Shown here: one piece after another, positions 18,568 to 26,532 of the stretch
How the letters are laid out: every line of letters begins with the position of its first letter
Position numbering within the stretch: the first letter of the stretch is position 1
Assembly (NCBI RefSeq): GCF_021699195.1
Contig: NZ_SSXE01000050.1
Location: forward strand, 1 to 64,000
Origin: Nonomuraea sp. MG754425
GTDB taxonomy: Bacteria > Actinomycetota > Actinomycetes > Streptosporangiales > Streptosporangiaceae
Direction of reading: 5' to 3'
DNA length: 64,000 nucleotides
The notes under the pieces: model-generated
What the model was told of the DNA's origin: nothing
Database searches by the model: none
The model's input: only the letters and a program-made list of their open reading frames with translations
Made by a program: the position numbers and the translations under genes

Positions 18568-19635
18568 ATGGCACGATCGAGCTGGCTCGCGGGTACGGCC
18601 ATGGCCGTCGCCATCGTGGTGGCGGCCGGTGTCGCCGTGGCCAGCGTCGTCCTGCTCACCAGCGAGGACGACCGCCGCAGCCCGATGATCACCAACTCCG
18701 CCCACGGCTCCGGCTCGACGGCCCAGAAGGGCGCGATGGAAGCCTGGCGGGCCGACTTCGAGCGCACCCACCCCGGGCTGCGCGTCACCTACGAGGCCAA
18801 CGGCTCGGGCGCCGGCATCCGCGACTTCATCGCCGGGCGCAGCGCGTTCGCCGGCTCCGACGTCCCGATGGACGCGCAGGAGCAGGCGCTCGCCGACCGG
18901 CGCTGCGGCGACCGCGCCGTGCACCTGCCCATGGTGATCGGCCCCATCGCGCTGGTCTACAACGTGGCGTCCGTGCCCGACCTGAAGCTCTCGCCCGCCA
19001 CGCTGACCGGCATCTTCAGCGGGCGCATCACCACCTGGAACGACGCCAGGATCGCCGCCGACAACCACGGCACGCGCCTGCCGGGCACCGCCATCCGCGC
19101 CTTCCACCGCTCCGACGACTCCGGCACCACGTACAACTTCCTGTCCTACCTGGAGGCGGCGGGCCGCTGGCCGCACCAGCCGTCCAGGAAGTGGACCGGC
19201 CCCGGACTGGGCGTCGTCGGCTCCGCGGGCATGACGCAGGCCGTCCAGCACAGCGAGGACTCGATCGGGTACGTCGAGTACGGCTTCGCCAGCAGCGCCC
19301 GGCTGAAGGTCGCCAAGCTGCGCAACGCGGCCGGGCAGTTCGTCGCGCTCTCGCCCGGCAGCGCCACCAAGACGCTGAGAGGCGCGCAGAACACGGGCCG
19401 GGAGGGCGACGTCGTGGTCCGGCTCGACTACCTGACCGAGACCCCCGGCGCCTACCCCCTCGTCCTGGCCACGTACGAGATCATCTGTGCGCGGGACACC
19501 GACCCGGTGGTGCGCACCTTCCTGAACTACACCTCGAGCGACGCCGGACAGTCCTACCTCGCGATCAACGGCTACGCCCCGCTCCCCTACGACCTGCTGG
19601 CCCAGGTCCGCGCGCGACTCGGCGCCATGTCCTGA
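18568..19635 (+). CDS. PstS-like phosphate-binding protein, membrane-anchored
   Basis: An N-terminal membrane segment ('AMAVAIVVAAGVAVASVVLL') precedes a periplasmic-binding fold. It has PstS hallmarks: 'GSGSTAQKGAM', 'ANGSGAGIRDFIAGR' and 'FHRSDDSGTTYNFLSYL', the last two resembling phosphate-binding loops. There is no lipobox Cys; the protein appears tethered by an uncleaved helix. No pstCAB genes lie nearby, so it is an orphan binding protein or phosphate sensor. The start is ATG 18568; the upstream in-frame extension overlaps non-coding sequence. Confidence 0.82.
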   Translation: MARSSWLAGTAMAVAIVVAAGVAVASVVLLTSEDDRRSPMITNSAHGSGSTAQKGAMEAWRADFERTHPGLRVTYEANGSGAGIRDFIAGRSAFAGSDVPMDAQEQALADRRCGDRAVHLPMVIGPIALVYNVASVPDLKLSPATLTGIFSGRITTWNDARIAADNHGTRLPGTAIRAFHRSDDSGTTYNFLSYLEAAGRWPHQPSRKWTGPGLGVVGSAGMTQAVQHSEDSIGYVEYGFASSARLKVAKLRNAAGQFVALSPGSATKTLRGAQNTGREGDVVVRLDYLTETPGAYPLVLATYEIICARDTDPVVRTFLNYTSSDAGQSYLAINGYAPLPYDLLAQVRARLGAMS

Positions 19636-19658
19636 TCAGGTCCCCGGCGGACCGCCGG

Positions 19659-20438
19659 TCAGTGGTGGTCGCCGGTGCGGCCGAGGGTCTCCGCCGGGGT
19701 CGCTCCGGGACGGGTCCACTGCGGCACGGGACGGCTGGTCGGGCCCCAGGTGGCGGAGCCGTCCGCGGCCGAGCGCCAGTACCAGCACGGGTGCCGCCCC
19801 TCGGGCCGGCCCTCGGGATGGTCCTCCCACGCCTCGCCGCGGCCGTAGGGCGTCATGTCGAGCAGGCTGAGGGACCCGTTGACCGGCTCGTTGCCGCGAC
19901 CCGTCGTGGAGTAGGTGAGGAACGTGCGGTCGCCGTCGCGCAGGAAGCAGGTGATGCGTCCCATGTCGTCGCCGACCGGCGCGGCCACACCGCGCACCGA
20001 GTACCAGGGCTCGGTGTAGCCCATGAACTCGACGTAGGGGGCCACCTCGTCCCACCGGCCCGCGGTCAGGACGGCGTACGAGACGCCGCGGGCGTTGAGG
20101 TAGACGGCGTCCTTCACGTGCCAGGCGGTGGTGGTGCAGCCCTCGCACTGGCCCTGGTGCGGCGCGCCGTCGTACCACATGTGCTTGTAGACCACGAGTT
20201 CGTCGCGGCCCTGGAACAGGTCCAGGAACGGGACCGGGCCGGCCGGGCCGACGACCTCGACCGTCCCGTCGAACTCCACCATCGGCAGGCGGCGGCGGGC
20301 GGCGGCGATGGCGTCACCCTCGCGGGTGTGGGCCTTCTCGCGGACCAGCAGTTCGTCGCGGGCGGCCTGCCAGGTGGCCAGGTCGGCGACGGGCGGGCGA
20401 CCGGGCAGTTCGGCCGGGTCATGGGGCGTGCTCGCCAT
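19659..20438 (-). CDS. DUF899 family thioredoxin-like protein
   Basis: The 259-residue protein has the DUF899 pattern: 'WQAARDELLVREKAHTREGD', 'FDGTVEVVGPAG', 'YKHMWYDGAPHQGQCEGCTT' and 'WYWRSADG'-like C-terminal elements. The domain has a thioredoxin-like fold with a CxxC ('CEGC'); biochemical role unknown. It converges with the PstS-like gene. Confidence 0.85.
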   Translation of the reverse strand: MASTPHDPAELPGRPPVADLATWQAARDELLVREKAHTREGDAIAAARRRLPMVEFDGTVEVVGPAGPVPFLDLFQGRDELVVYKHMWYDGAPHQGQCEGCTTTAWHVKDAVYLNARGVSYAVLTAGRWDEVAPYVEFMGYTEPWYSVRGVAAPVGDDMGRITCFLRDGDRTFLTYSTTGRGNEPVNGSLSLLDMTPYGRGEAWEDHPEGRPEGRHPCWYWRSAADGSATWGPTSRPVPQWTRPGATPAETLGRTGDHH

Positions 20439-20566
20439 GGTGTCCTCCGTGGTGTCTCGTGCCCGGCGGCGTCGTACGACGGCCCGGCGACGGTCACCGG
20501 AGCAGACTCGCGAACCGCACGAAACTCATCGCGACAGGAGGGCCTCGGTTCGCGGCCGTTCTTCGG

Positions 20567-20731
20567 CTACGCGCGGTTCGGCCCCTCGTCCGCGTCTCTC
20601 CCGCCGCCCCGCTGCGACAGGTCGGGCTCGGACGGCCTGGGCGCCTCGCTGACGATCCGGCTCTTCCTGTTCTTCAGGTACTCGCTCTCGTCCTGCCATT
20701 GGATCCTGGGGCGGCGGGGTGTGTCAGGCAT
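20567..20731 (-). CDS. Possible 54-aa hydrophilic small protein
   Basis: A minus-strand frame starting at ATG 20731 reads 'MPDTPRRPRIQWQDESEYL', then a Lys/Arg-rich stretch and 'SEPDLSQRGG', and stops at 20567. It is charged and Pro-rich, with no membrane span. There is no convincing Shine-Dalgarno, though TTGACG lies 25 bp upstream. The rest of 20439-20839 shows nothing clear on either strand. Confidence 0.35.
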   Translation of the reverse strand: MPDTPRRPRIQWQDESEYLKNRKSRIVSEAPRPSEPDLSQRGGGRDADEGPNRA

Positions 20732-20839
20732 GGCTGCCACGCTAGTCGCATGATCGTCAAGGCCCGGTCATGCCTGAACCCTCCTTCAGTGCTGCGGGAC
20801 CGGAGGAGGGATCTTCGTCACGTCGTGGGTGACGGCGGC

Positions 20840-21142
20840 TCAGCAGGTGTCGGCGCCGTCGAAGGCCCGGACGCCACGGGGGACCTTCGCGGAGATGGTC
20901 TGCCCGGGGTCCACGGTCTGGCAGTCGCTGTCGGTTCCGCGCGCCCACTTGATCTTCAGCCGCAGCCGGGACTTGCAGTCGTTGCGGGCGAAGCCGGTCT
21001 TGGTGATGCGTCCCGTGGTCTGCCAGACGGTCACGCACATCGGGGCGTTGCCCACCGGAACCGCCGCCAGGGCCGGCCCGGAGCCGAAGGCGCAGCACGC
21101 GGCGCCGATCACGGCGAGGGCCGCTCTTGAGGTCAGGTGCAT
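20840..21142 (-). CDS. Secreted four-cysteine protein resembling tendamistat-type amylase inhibitors
   Basis: A signal peptide (1-27, 'ALAVIGAACCAFGSGPALAA') precedes a 73-residue mature domain with exactly four cysteines at 36, 56, 74 and 100. The spacing C-x19-C-x17-C-x25-C, the opening 'CVTVWQ' and 'DCQTVDPGQTIS' resemble the small alpha-amylase inhibitors (tendamistat: C-x15-C-x17-C-x27-C with 'CVTLYQ' and a 'V-PGQ' segment; recalled, not searched). The inhibitory Trp-Arg-Tyr loop is not present, so the fold may be shared while the target differs. The gene is monocistronic. Confidence 0.7.
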   Translation of the reverse strand: MHLTSRAALAVIGAACCAFGSGPALAAVPVGNAPMCVTVWQTTGRITKTGFARNDCKSRLRLKIKWARGTDSDCQTVDPGQTISAKVPRGVRAFDGADTC

Positions 21143-21372
21143 GAGGTACTCCCTTTCATCGGAAGACGGTCTGATGGAGGATCAGCCCAGCCGTCCCCGG
21201 CGAGTCCAGCCCAAAGCGCTGCCCTTCCGGCAGCACGGCGGGGCGCGGCGACCGCACCGGGCCGCCCCATCCGGCCGAACATCCCTCCGTGACCGTACGA
21301 ACACGGAGAGTACCCTGCAACGGACGACCCCGCTTCGGCGCCGCACCGCCGGCCAGGACAGCCGCCGCACCC

Positions 21373-21576
21373 CTACTCGGGCGGCGGGCCCGACCGCCCC
21401 TTCCATTTCCGGTAGAGCATGCTGACGGCGAAGCAACCCGCGGTGCAGGCGCCCGACGCCAGGGCCTCAAGGAGGTTCCAGTGGAAGATGAACGGCACCA
21501 CCGCCAAGACCACGGTGATCACCGCCAGCCCGACGACCCAGAGAAGCACCTTGGCCAGCCAGTCACCGATGTTCAA
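21373..21576 (-). CDS. Small membrane protein (67 aa)
   Basis: I chose the TTG at 21576 because GAGGAGGG sits 4 bp upstream; a longer frame from 21639 would place that ribosome-binding site inside the gene. The product has two membrane segments ('VLLWVVGLAVITVVLAVVPF' and 'ALASGACTAGCFAVSMLY') and a basic tail. Function unknown. Confidence 0.55.
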   Translation of the reverse strand: MNIGDWLAKVLLWVVGLAVITVVLAVVPFIFHWNLLEALASGACTAGCFAVSMLYRKWKGRSGPPPE

Positions 21577-21808
21577 GATCCCTCCTCGCGGGGAGCATAG
21601 CGAGGAGTTTCGTGATGGTCTGCGGGGGTTCGCAGCCACTGCTAGGCTGATGTCCCCTCCATCGGAGGTCGCGGACGGGGCCGTCGCTTATTGATTTCGG
21701 CTGTCGGGGTTTCTGCGGCATACTAGGACCACCCCACCCGGTCGGGTGAGTTACGAATGTGCTCGCCGTGTCGGGTATCCTCTACAGGCCGGGTCGTTCC
21801 GGCTCAAA

Positions 21809-21882
21809 GGCGGAGTAGCTCAGTCAGGCAGAGCAAACGGCTCATAATCGTTGTGTCGCCGGTTCAAGTCCGGCCTCCGCTA
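21809..21882 (+). tRNA. tRNA-Met (CAT anticodon)
   Basis: Acceptor GGCGGAG/CTCCGCT, D-stem GCTC/GAGC, anticodon stem AACGG/TCGTT with loop CTCATAA (anticodon CAT) and T arm GCCGG-TTCAAGT-CCGGC. The G1-T72 wobble and position next to rpmG fit an elongator tRNA-Met. CCA is not encoded. Confidence 0.92.
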
Positions 21883-21953
21883 CTGCCCAATCCCAGGTCG
21901 ACCGGCCTGGGTACGGGCGTGTCCATGTCCCGAACGTAGAAAGGCACTCCCAA

Positions 21954-22118
21954 GTGGCTGCCACAGACGTTAGGCCGAAGATCACGCTGGCCTGCCAGGA
22001 GTGCAAGCACCGCAACTACATCACGCGGAAGAACCGGCGCAACGACCCGGATCGGCTTGAGCTGAAGAAGTACTGCCCCAACTGCCGCTGCCACCGCGCG
22101 CACCGCGAGACCCGCTAA
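21954..22118 (+). CDS. rpmG: 50S ribosomal protein L33
   Basis: The 54-residue protein starts at GTG 21954 ('[20 protein letters not shown]') and contains the two CxxC pairs ('CQEC', 'CPNC') of the zinc-binding L33 form. The end is '[10 protein letters not shown]'. It lies downstream of tRNA-Met and is followed by a terminator hairpin. Confidence 0.95.
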   Translation: MAATDVRPKITLACQECKHRNYITRKNRRNDPDRLELKKYCPNCRCHRAHRETR

Positions 22119-22163
22119 GGCTCTCCCAGGGCAGGGCTTCCGCCCACAACTGTCATATCGCAC

Positions 22164-22192
22164 AACCGGCGTCCTCTTACTGGGCGCCGGTT
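22164..22192 (+). terminator. Terminator after rpmG
   Basis: Stem AACCGGCG/CGCCGGTT (8 bp) with a 13-nt loop, followed by TGTCGTGTTCT. Confidence 0.75.
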
Positions 22193-22326
22193 TGTCGTGT
22201 TCTCCTCCATGGTCAGCCGCCGAACTGGGCCGGGCAAAAAGCAGCCCATCCCCAGGGACAGCCGAACCTTGTTCTGTTAGCGTCGGCCCCATCAGCGCCG
22301 GGACGAAGACATGCGAGGGAGCAGCG

Positions 22327-22776
22327 ATGGCCTTGAATCGTGACTTCGTGGGCAGAACCTATCCGCCGAGTGCCCCGTACGAGGTCAGCCGGTTGAAGAT
22401 CAGAGAGTTCGCGGCCGCGATCGGCGACAACAACCCGCTCTACCGCGACAGGGAGGCCGCCCAGGCCGCCGGATACCCCGACGTGATCGCGCCGCCCACC
22501 TTCCCCATCGTGTTCAGCCTGCAGAGCGGGGGCGAGGCGCTGGTCGATCCGGGCCTGGGGCTGAACCTCGCCATGGTGGTCCACGGCGAGCAGCGCTTCG
22601 AGTACGTCCGCCCCGTCCACGCCGGCGACGAGCTGGTCATGACCTCCACGATCACCGACATCCGCACCGCCGGGCAGAACGAGGTGATGACGGTCATGAG
22701 CGAGGTGCGCACCGTGGCGGGCGAGCCGGTGTGCGTGACGTACAACACGATCGTCGAGCGCGGAGGGGCCGGCTGA
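22327..22776 (+). CDS. MaoC-like dehydratase, HadA/HadC type subunit
   Basis: The 149-residue hot-dog protein shows the FAS1-like N-terminal MaoC pattern: 'EFAAAIGDNNPLYRDREAA', 'VIAPPTFPIVF' and 'EYVRPVHAGDEL'. The catalytic His of the hydratase motif is replaced at 'GDNNPLY', as in the HadA/HadC partner subunits of mycobacterial 3-hydroxyacyl-ACP dehydratases. The next gene supplies the catalytic subunit. The start ATG 22327 follows GGGAGCAGCG. The two genes are separated by 1 bp. Confidence 0.85.
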   Translation: MALNRDFVGRTYPPSAPYEVSRLKIREFAAAIGDNNPLYRDREAAQAAGYPDVIAPPTFPIVFSLQSGGEALVDPGLGLNLAMVVHGEQRFEYVRPVHAGDELVMTSTITDIRTAGQNEVMTVMSEVRTVAGEPVCVTYNTIVERGGAG

Positions 22777-22777
22777 G

Positions 22778-23206
22778 ATGACCGCGACGGTGAGGTACGA
22801 CGAGGTCGAGGTCGGGCAGGAACTGCCGGCCGCGGACTACAGCGTGCGCCGGGTCAACCTCGTGATGTACGCGGGGGCGTCCGGGGACTTCAACCAGATC
22901 CACTGGAACGAGCGCTTCGCCAGGATGGTCGGGCTGCCCGACGTGATCGCGCACGGCATGTTCACGATGGCACAGGCCGGACGGTACGTCACCGACTGGG
23001 CCGGGGATCCCGGGGCGGTGGTCGACTTCGGGGTGCGCTTCTCGTCGATGGTGGTCGTGCCCGACGACGACCTGGGGGCGACGATCTCGGTCAGCGGGGT
23101 GGTGGAGGAGAAGCTCGAGGACAAGAGGGTGGTCATCGGGCTCACCGCCAGGTCTGGCGAGGCGAAGGTGCTGTCCAAGGCACGGGCGGTGATCCAACTC
23201 TCCTGA
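22778..23206 (+). CDS. MaoC-like dehydratase, HadB-type catalytic subunit
   Basis: The 142-residue single hot-dog domain carries the hydratase 2 motif 'YAGASGDFNQIHWNERFA' with the catalytic Asp and His, and 'VIAHGMFTMAQAGRYV'. With the preceding HadA-like protein it should form a heterodimer dehydrating 3-hydroxyacyl thioesters in fatty-acid elongation. The rpmG-hadA-hadB order resembles that of mycobacteria. Confidence 0.87.
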   Translation: MTATVRYDEVEVGQELPAADYSVRRVNLVMYAGASGDFNQIHWNERFARMVGLPDVIAHGMFTMAQAGRYVTDWAGDPGAVVDFGVRFSSMVVVPDDDLGATISVSGVVEEKLEDKRVVIGLTARSGEAKVLSKARAVIQLS

Positions 23207-23281
23207 CGGCGCGGGGCGCGGGGTCGTCCGGGCGGCGGGCGTGATGATAGGGCGGGCGGCTCCCGGGTAGCGCATGTCCGT

Positions 23282-24415
23282 ATGAGTGATGCTGCGCGAC
23301 GGGTCTGGCCGACGGTTCGATCTATCCCCGTTTCCGCGGTGACCGACGGCAGACCGCCCGGCCACCTGCGGCCCGCGCGGGCCGAGAGCGTGGCGGGCAG
23401 CTCCGGCACCGGACGCGACACGACAGGCGGCACCCCCGCAGGCGCCCCCGCAGGCGCTTCCACCGGCTCCCCCACTGGCGCGCCCGCCAGAGCTCCCACC
23501 GGCGGCCCCGCCCGCGCCCTGGCCGGTGGCGGGCGGGCACCCGGCGTCGGCACGGCGGGCACCCGCCCCACGGGCACGCACGCCCGGCTGAACCCCGCCG
23601 CGGAGCTGGGCTTCTCCGGAGACCCCGGGCAACACGGCGACCCGGACGACGGCATGCTGCACGCCCAGCGCGTCTGGGACGGCACGCTGGCCACCAACCG
23701 CCTCGACGAGCAGGGCGTCAACGCCGAGCGGCTGCGCGTGGAGACCAAGGGCGTCACGGTCGGCGTCGGGCTGCTCGTGGACGGCTGGCCGCAGGACGTC
23801 AGGGCCTGCCTGCAGTCGGTCGTGGAACACACCGGAGCCCGGGTGCTGGCCCTCGACCTGGGCAACGTGGACGGCGCCGGAGACGTGCTGACCGAACTGG
23901 CCGAGCGCCACCCGGAGCGGATCGCCGTCTGGCACGTCGCCGAACGACCGCACTGGCAGGGCGGCGCCGCGACCTGGGGCGAGTGCCGGGCCAAGCTGCT
24001 GCGGCTGGACGAGGCCGAGGTGCACGTCCTGATGGACACGGACGTCGTCCTGTGCGGCGACGCGATCACCCCACTGGTGGCGGCGGTCACCGAGGGCGCG
24101 GTGGCGGCGGCCTGGAAGGGCCTGGACCTGATCGACGAGCGGTGGTGCGAGGCCGAGCCGGGCAGGGTGCGGGCGCTCACCGGCGGGCTGATCGCCGTAC
24201 GCAGGGCGCAGGCGATCGGCGCGCTGCCCGCGGACGCCTCCTGCGGCGCGTACGCCGACCTGGAGTTCTCCCTCGGCCTGCCCGGCGACCTGGTCGTCCC
24301 CAACGAGGCCGCGCCCGTGCTGCCGCTCGGCAGGCATGACCTGCCCCCCGGCTACCTGGCCCGCGAGTCACGGCGCACCTACGACAGGGTGCTGCGCATG
24401 CTGCGCGCCTCATAA
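23282..24415 (+). CDS. Glycosyltransferase-like protein with low-complexity N-terminus
   Basis: Residues about 40-110 are Gly/Ala/Pro/Thr-rich repeats ('GAPAGASTGSPTGAPA'). From about 155 a family-2-like glycosyltransferase fold appears: 'VTVGVGLLVDGWPQDVRACL', then the nucleotide-sugar metal motif 'HVLMDTDVVLCGD' (DxD near 252). About 377 residues in all. The acceptor is unknown. murB follows after 11 bp. The N-terminus may be shorter in reality, since composition alone supports its first 130 residues. Confidence 0.65.
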   Translation: MSDAARRVWPTVRSIPVSAVTDGRPPGHLRPARAESVAGSSGTGRDTTGGTPAGAPAGASTGSPTGAPARAPTGGPARALAGGGRAPGVGTAGTRPTGTHARLNPAAELGFSGDPGQHGDPDDGMLHAQRVWDGTLATNRLDEQGVNAERLRVETKGVTVGVGLLVDGWPQDVRACLQSVVEHTGARVLALDLGNVDGAGDVLTELAERHPERIAVWHVAERPHWQGGAATWGECRAKLLRLDEAEVHVLMDTDVVLCGDAITPLVAAVTEGAVAAAWKGLDLIDERWCEAEPGRVRALTGGLIAVRRAQAIGALPADASCGAYADLEFSLGLPGDLVVPNEAAPVLPLGRHDLPPGYLARESRRTYDRVLRMLRAS

Positions 24416-24426
24416 GCTTGGTGCCC

Positions 24427-25464
24427 ATGGAGATGCTCGCGCCGTACACCACGCTGCGTCTGGGCGGCCCTGCCCGCGACTTCGCCGAGGCGACCTCGGC
24501 GGAGCAGCTCGTGTCCCTGATCGCCGAGGCCGACATGAACGGCACCCCCACGCTGGTGCTCGGCGGCGGCAGCAACGTCGTGGTGTCCGACGACGGTTTC
24601 GACGGGCTGGTGGTCAAGGTCGCCACCGAGGGCGTGGCCGTCTCGCGCGACGGCGAGCAGGTCGTGGTGACGGTCGAGGCGGGCGAGGACTGGGACCGGC
24701 TGGTGCTCCGCGCGGTGGGCGAGGGCTGGTCGGGCATCGAGTGCATGTCCGGCGTGCCGGGCCTGGTGGGCTCGACGCCCATCCAGAACGTCGGCGCGTA
24801 CGGGCAGGAGGTCGCCCAGACGATCAGGTGCGTACGCGCCTACGACCGGCGCACCCGGCACGTGGTCGACCTGGAGGCCCGGCAGTGCGGGTTCTCCTAC
24901 CGCGACAGCGTCTTCAAGCGCGACCTGTCCAGGTACGTGGTGCTGGCGGTGACATACGCGCTGGACCTGTCCGAGTCGTCCGGCCCGCTGGCCTACGAGG
25001 AGCTGGCCCGGGGGCTGGGCGCGGAGCCCGGCGGCCGGGTGCCGCTCGACCGGGCCCGCGCGGCCGTGCTGGAGCTGCGCAGGGGCAAGGGCATGGTGCT
25101 CGACCCCGACGACCCCGACACCCGCAGCGCGGGCTCGTTCTTCACCAACCCGGTGCTCACGTCCGAGCAGGCGAAGGAGCTGGCCGTGCGCGCCCCGGGG
25201 CATCCGCGCTGGGAGCTGCCCGGCGGCCTGGTCAAGGTGCCCGCCGCGTGGCTGATCGAGCAGGCCGGCTACCCGAAGGGCTACGAGCGCGGCCCCGTGC
25301 GCATCTCCACCAAGCACACGCTGGCCCTCACCAACCCCACCGGCGGCGCCACCGCGGCCGATCTGCTCGCCCTGGCCAGGGAGGTGCGCGACGGGGTGCG
25401 CGAGAAGTTCGGGGTGCTGCTGGTCAACGAGCCGGTGCTGGTGGGTTGCGTCCTCGGGGAATAA
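24427..25464 (+). CDS. murB: UDP-N-acetylenolpyruvoylglucosamine reductase
   Basis: MurB uses NADPH and FAD to reduce enolpyruvyl-UDP-GlcNAc to UDP-MurNAc. FAD-binding motifs are visible: 'TTLRLGGPARDF', 'LVLGGGSNVVVSDDG' and 'GVPGLVGSTPIQNVGAYGQE'. The active-site Ser lies in 'SAGSFFTNPVL' and the C-terminal Glu in 'VNEPVLVG'. The ATG at 24427 is preferred to the TTG at 24418. Confidence 0.95.
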   Translation: MEMLAPYTTLRLGGPARDFAEATSAEQLVSLIAEADMNGTPTLVLGGGSNVVVSDDGFDGLVVKVATEGVAVSRDGEQVVVTVEAGEDWDRLVLRAVGEGWSGIECMSGVPGLVGSTPIQNVGAYGQEVAQTIRCVRAYDRRTRHVVDLEARQCGFSYRDSVFKRDLSRYVVLAVTYALDLSESSGPLAYEELARGLGAEPGGRVPLDRARAAVLELRRGKGMVLDPDDPDTRSAGSFFTNPVLTSEQAKELAVRAPGHPRWELPGGLVKVPAAWLIEQAGYPKGYERGPVRISTKHTLALTNPTGGATAADLLALAREVRDGVREKFGVLLVNEPVLVGCVLGE

Positions 25465-25506
25465 CCCACGGGCCCGGGCCTGTTATGGTGGTTTGGAATT
25501 ACCGAA

Positions 25507-25650
25507 GGGGAGTAGTCCCAATCGCGTGATCGACACACTGGCGCTTTCGGGCGCCCGGTCGCGCGGGCCTTTCACGGGCGGACGAGACCTTCGGCCTGGC
25601 AGTCATGTGACAAAGACGCTGCCGGGCCGAAGACGTGCCCGAAACTCCCC
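25507..25650 (+). ncRNA. yybP-ykoY (Mn2+) riboswitch
   Basis: The 5' segment AAGGGGAGTAGT matches the conserved first strand of this class. A perfect 7-bp closing helix, GGGGAGT (25507-25513) with ACTCCCC (25644-25650), encloses it. A long internal stem pairs CTTCGGCC with GGGCCGAAG. The element lies directly before a TMEM165/UPF0016 gene, a known target of this Mn2+-sensing class. It should raise expression when Mn2+ is high. Confidence 0.85.
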
Positions 25651-25691
25651 TGGGCGCCCCGCTTCCGGTCCGGTCGCGCGGAAGAGGACCG

Positions 25692-26261
25692 TTGGAAGCG
25701 TTCTGGATCAGTACCGTCGCCATTTTCGTGGCCGAGCTGGGCGACAAGAGCCAGCTCATGGCGATGACCTTCGCCACCCGTTTCAAGGCCTGGACCGTGA
25801 TCCTCGGCATCACGATCGCCACGGCGGTCGTGCACCTGGTCAGCGTCGCCGTGGGCGGTCTGCTCGGTGACGTGCTCCCCACGACGGCCATCTCCATCGT
25901 GGCGGGCCTGGCCTTCCTCGGCTTCGCCGTCTGGACGCTGCGCGGGGACGAGCTGACCGAGGAGGAGTCGAAGAAGGCCCAGCGCACCACCAGGAACGCC
26001 CTGATCGCGGTGACCGTGGCGTTCTTCCTGAGCGAGCTGGGCGACAAGACCATGCTGGCCACCATCACGCTGGCCTCGCGCTACGACGACTGGGTCGGCA
26101 CGTGGATCGGCTCGACGGTGGGCATGGTCGCGGCCGACGCCCTGGCCATCCTGGTCGGGCGGCTGCTGGGCAAGCACCTGCCCGAGAAGGTCATCCGCTA
26201 CGGCGCCGCCGCCGCGTTCGCCGTCTTCGGCGTGCTGCTGCTGGTCGAGGCGATCTTCTAA
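25692..26261 (+). CDS. TMEM165/GDT1 (UPF0016) family Mn2+/cation transporter
   Basis: The 189-residue membrane protein has the two signature repeats 'AELGDKSQLMA' (about residue 15) and 'SELGDKTMLAT' (about 115) in an inverted-repeat six-helix layout. The family moves Mn2+ or Ca2+ out of the cytosol. The start is TTG 25692, preceded by GAAGAGGA; the GTG at 25635 lies inside the riboswitch and is unlikely. The riboswitch upstream supports a manganese-export role. Confidence 0.9.
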   Translation: MEAFWISTVAIFVAELGDKSQLMAMTFATRFKAWTVILGITIATAVVHLVSVAVGGLLGDVLPTTAISIVAGLAFLGFAVWTLRGDELTEEESKKAQRTTRNALIAVTVAFFLSELGDKTMLATITLASRYDDWVGTWIGSTVGMVAADALAILVGRLLGKHLPEKVIRYGAAAAFAVFGVLLLVEAIF

Positions 26262-26280
26262 CGGCCCCCCACGAGTGACT

Positions 26281-26532
26281 TCAGTCGAGGCAGAACTCGT
26301 TGCCCTCAGGGTCGGGCCCGTCCGGGTCCTCCAGGGCCGATCTGCTGTCGCGTTCCTCCTCCGGCACGCCGGCCCGCGCGAGGAAGTCGTCCCACGCGGC
26401 CAGCGGGTCGGCGCCCTCGGGCAGGTCGACGCCGGGCGGGCTGGGGAAGACGTAGCCCAGCGCCTCCCGCCAGAAGGACGCCAGCGCCTTCGGGTCGCGG
26501 GCGTCGAAGGTGACCTGGAAGTGGCGGCTCAT
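26281..26532 (-). CDS. Glyoxalase/VOC-family protein with internal deletion (83 aa)
   Basis: The N-terminal half is a normal VOC start ('FQVTFDARDPKALASFW', 'AWDDFLARAGVPEEERDS'). It then jumps from 'ALEDPDG' directly to 'PDPEGNEFCLD', the usual C-terminus. Typical members have about 130 residues, so roughly 45 middle residues are missing in frame, including one metal-ligand strand. The join falls between two near-identical Asp-Pro-(Asp/Glu)-Gly codons, suggesting deletion between short repeats. It overlaps the upstream DinB-like gene by 4 bp (ATGA) and is probably non-functional as an enzyme. Confidence 0.65.
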   Translation of the reverse strand: MSRHFQVTFDARDPKALASFWREALGYVFPSPPGVDLPEGADPLAAWDDFLARAGVPEEERDSRSALEDPDGPDPEGNEFCLD

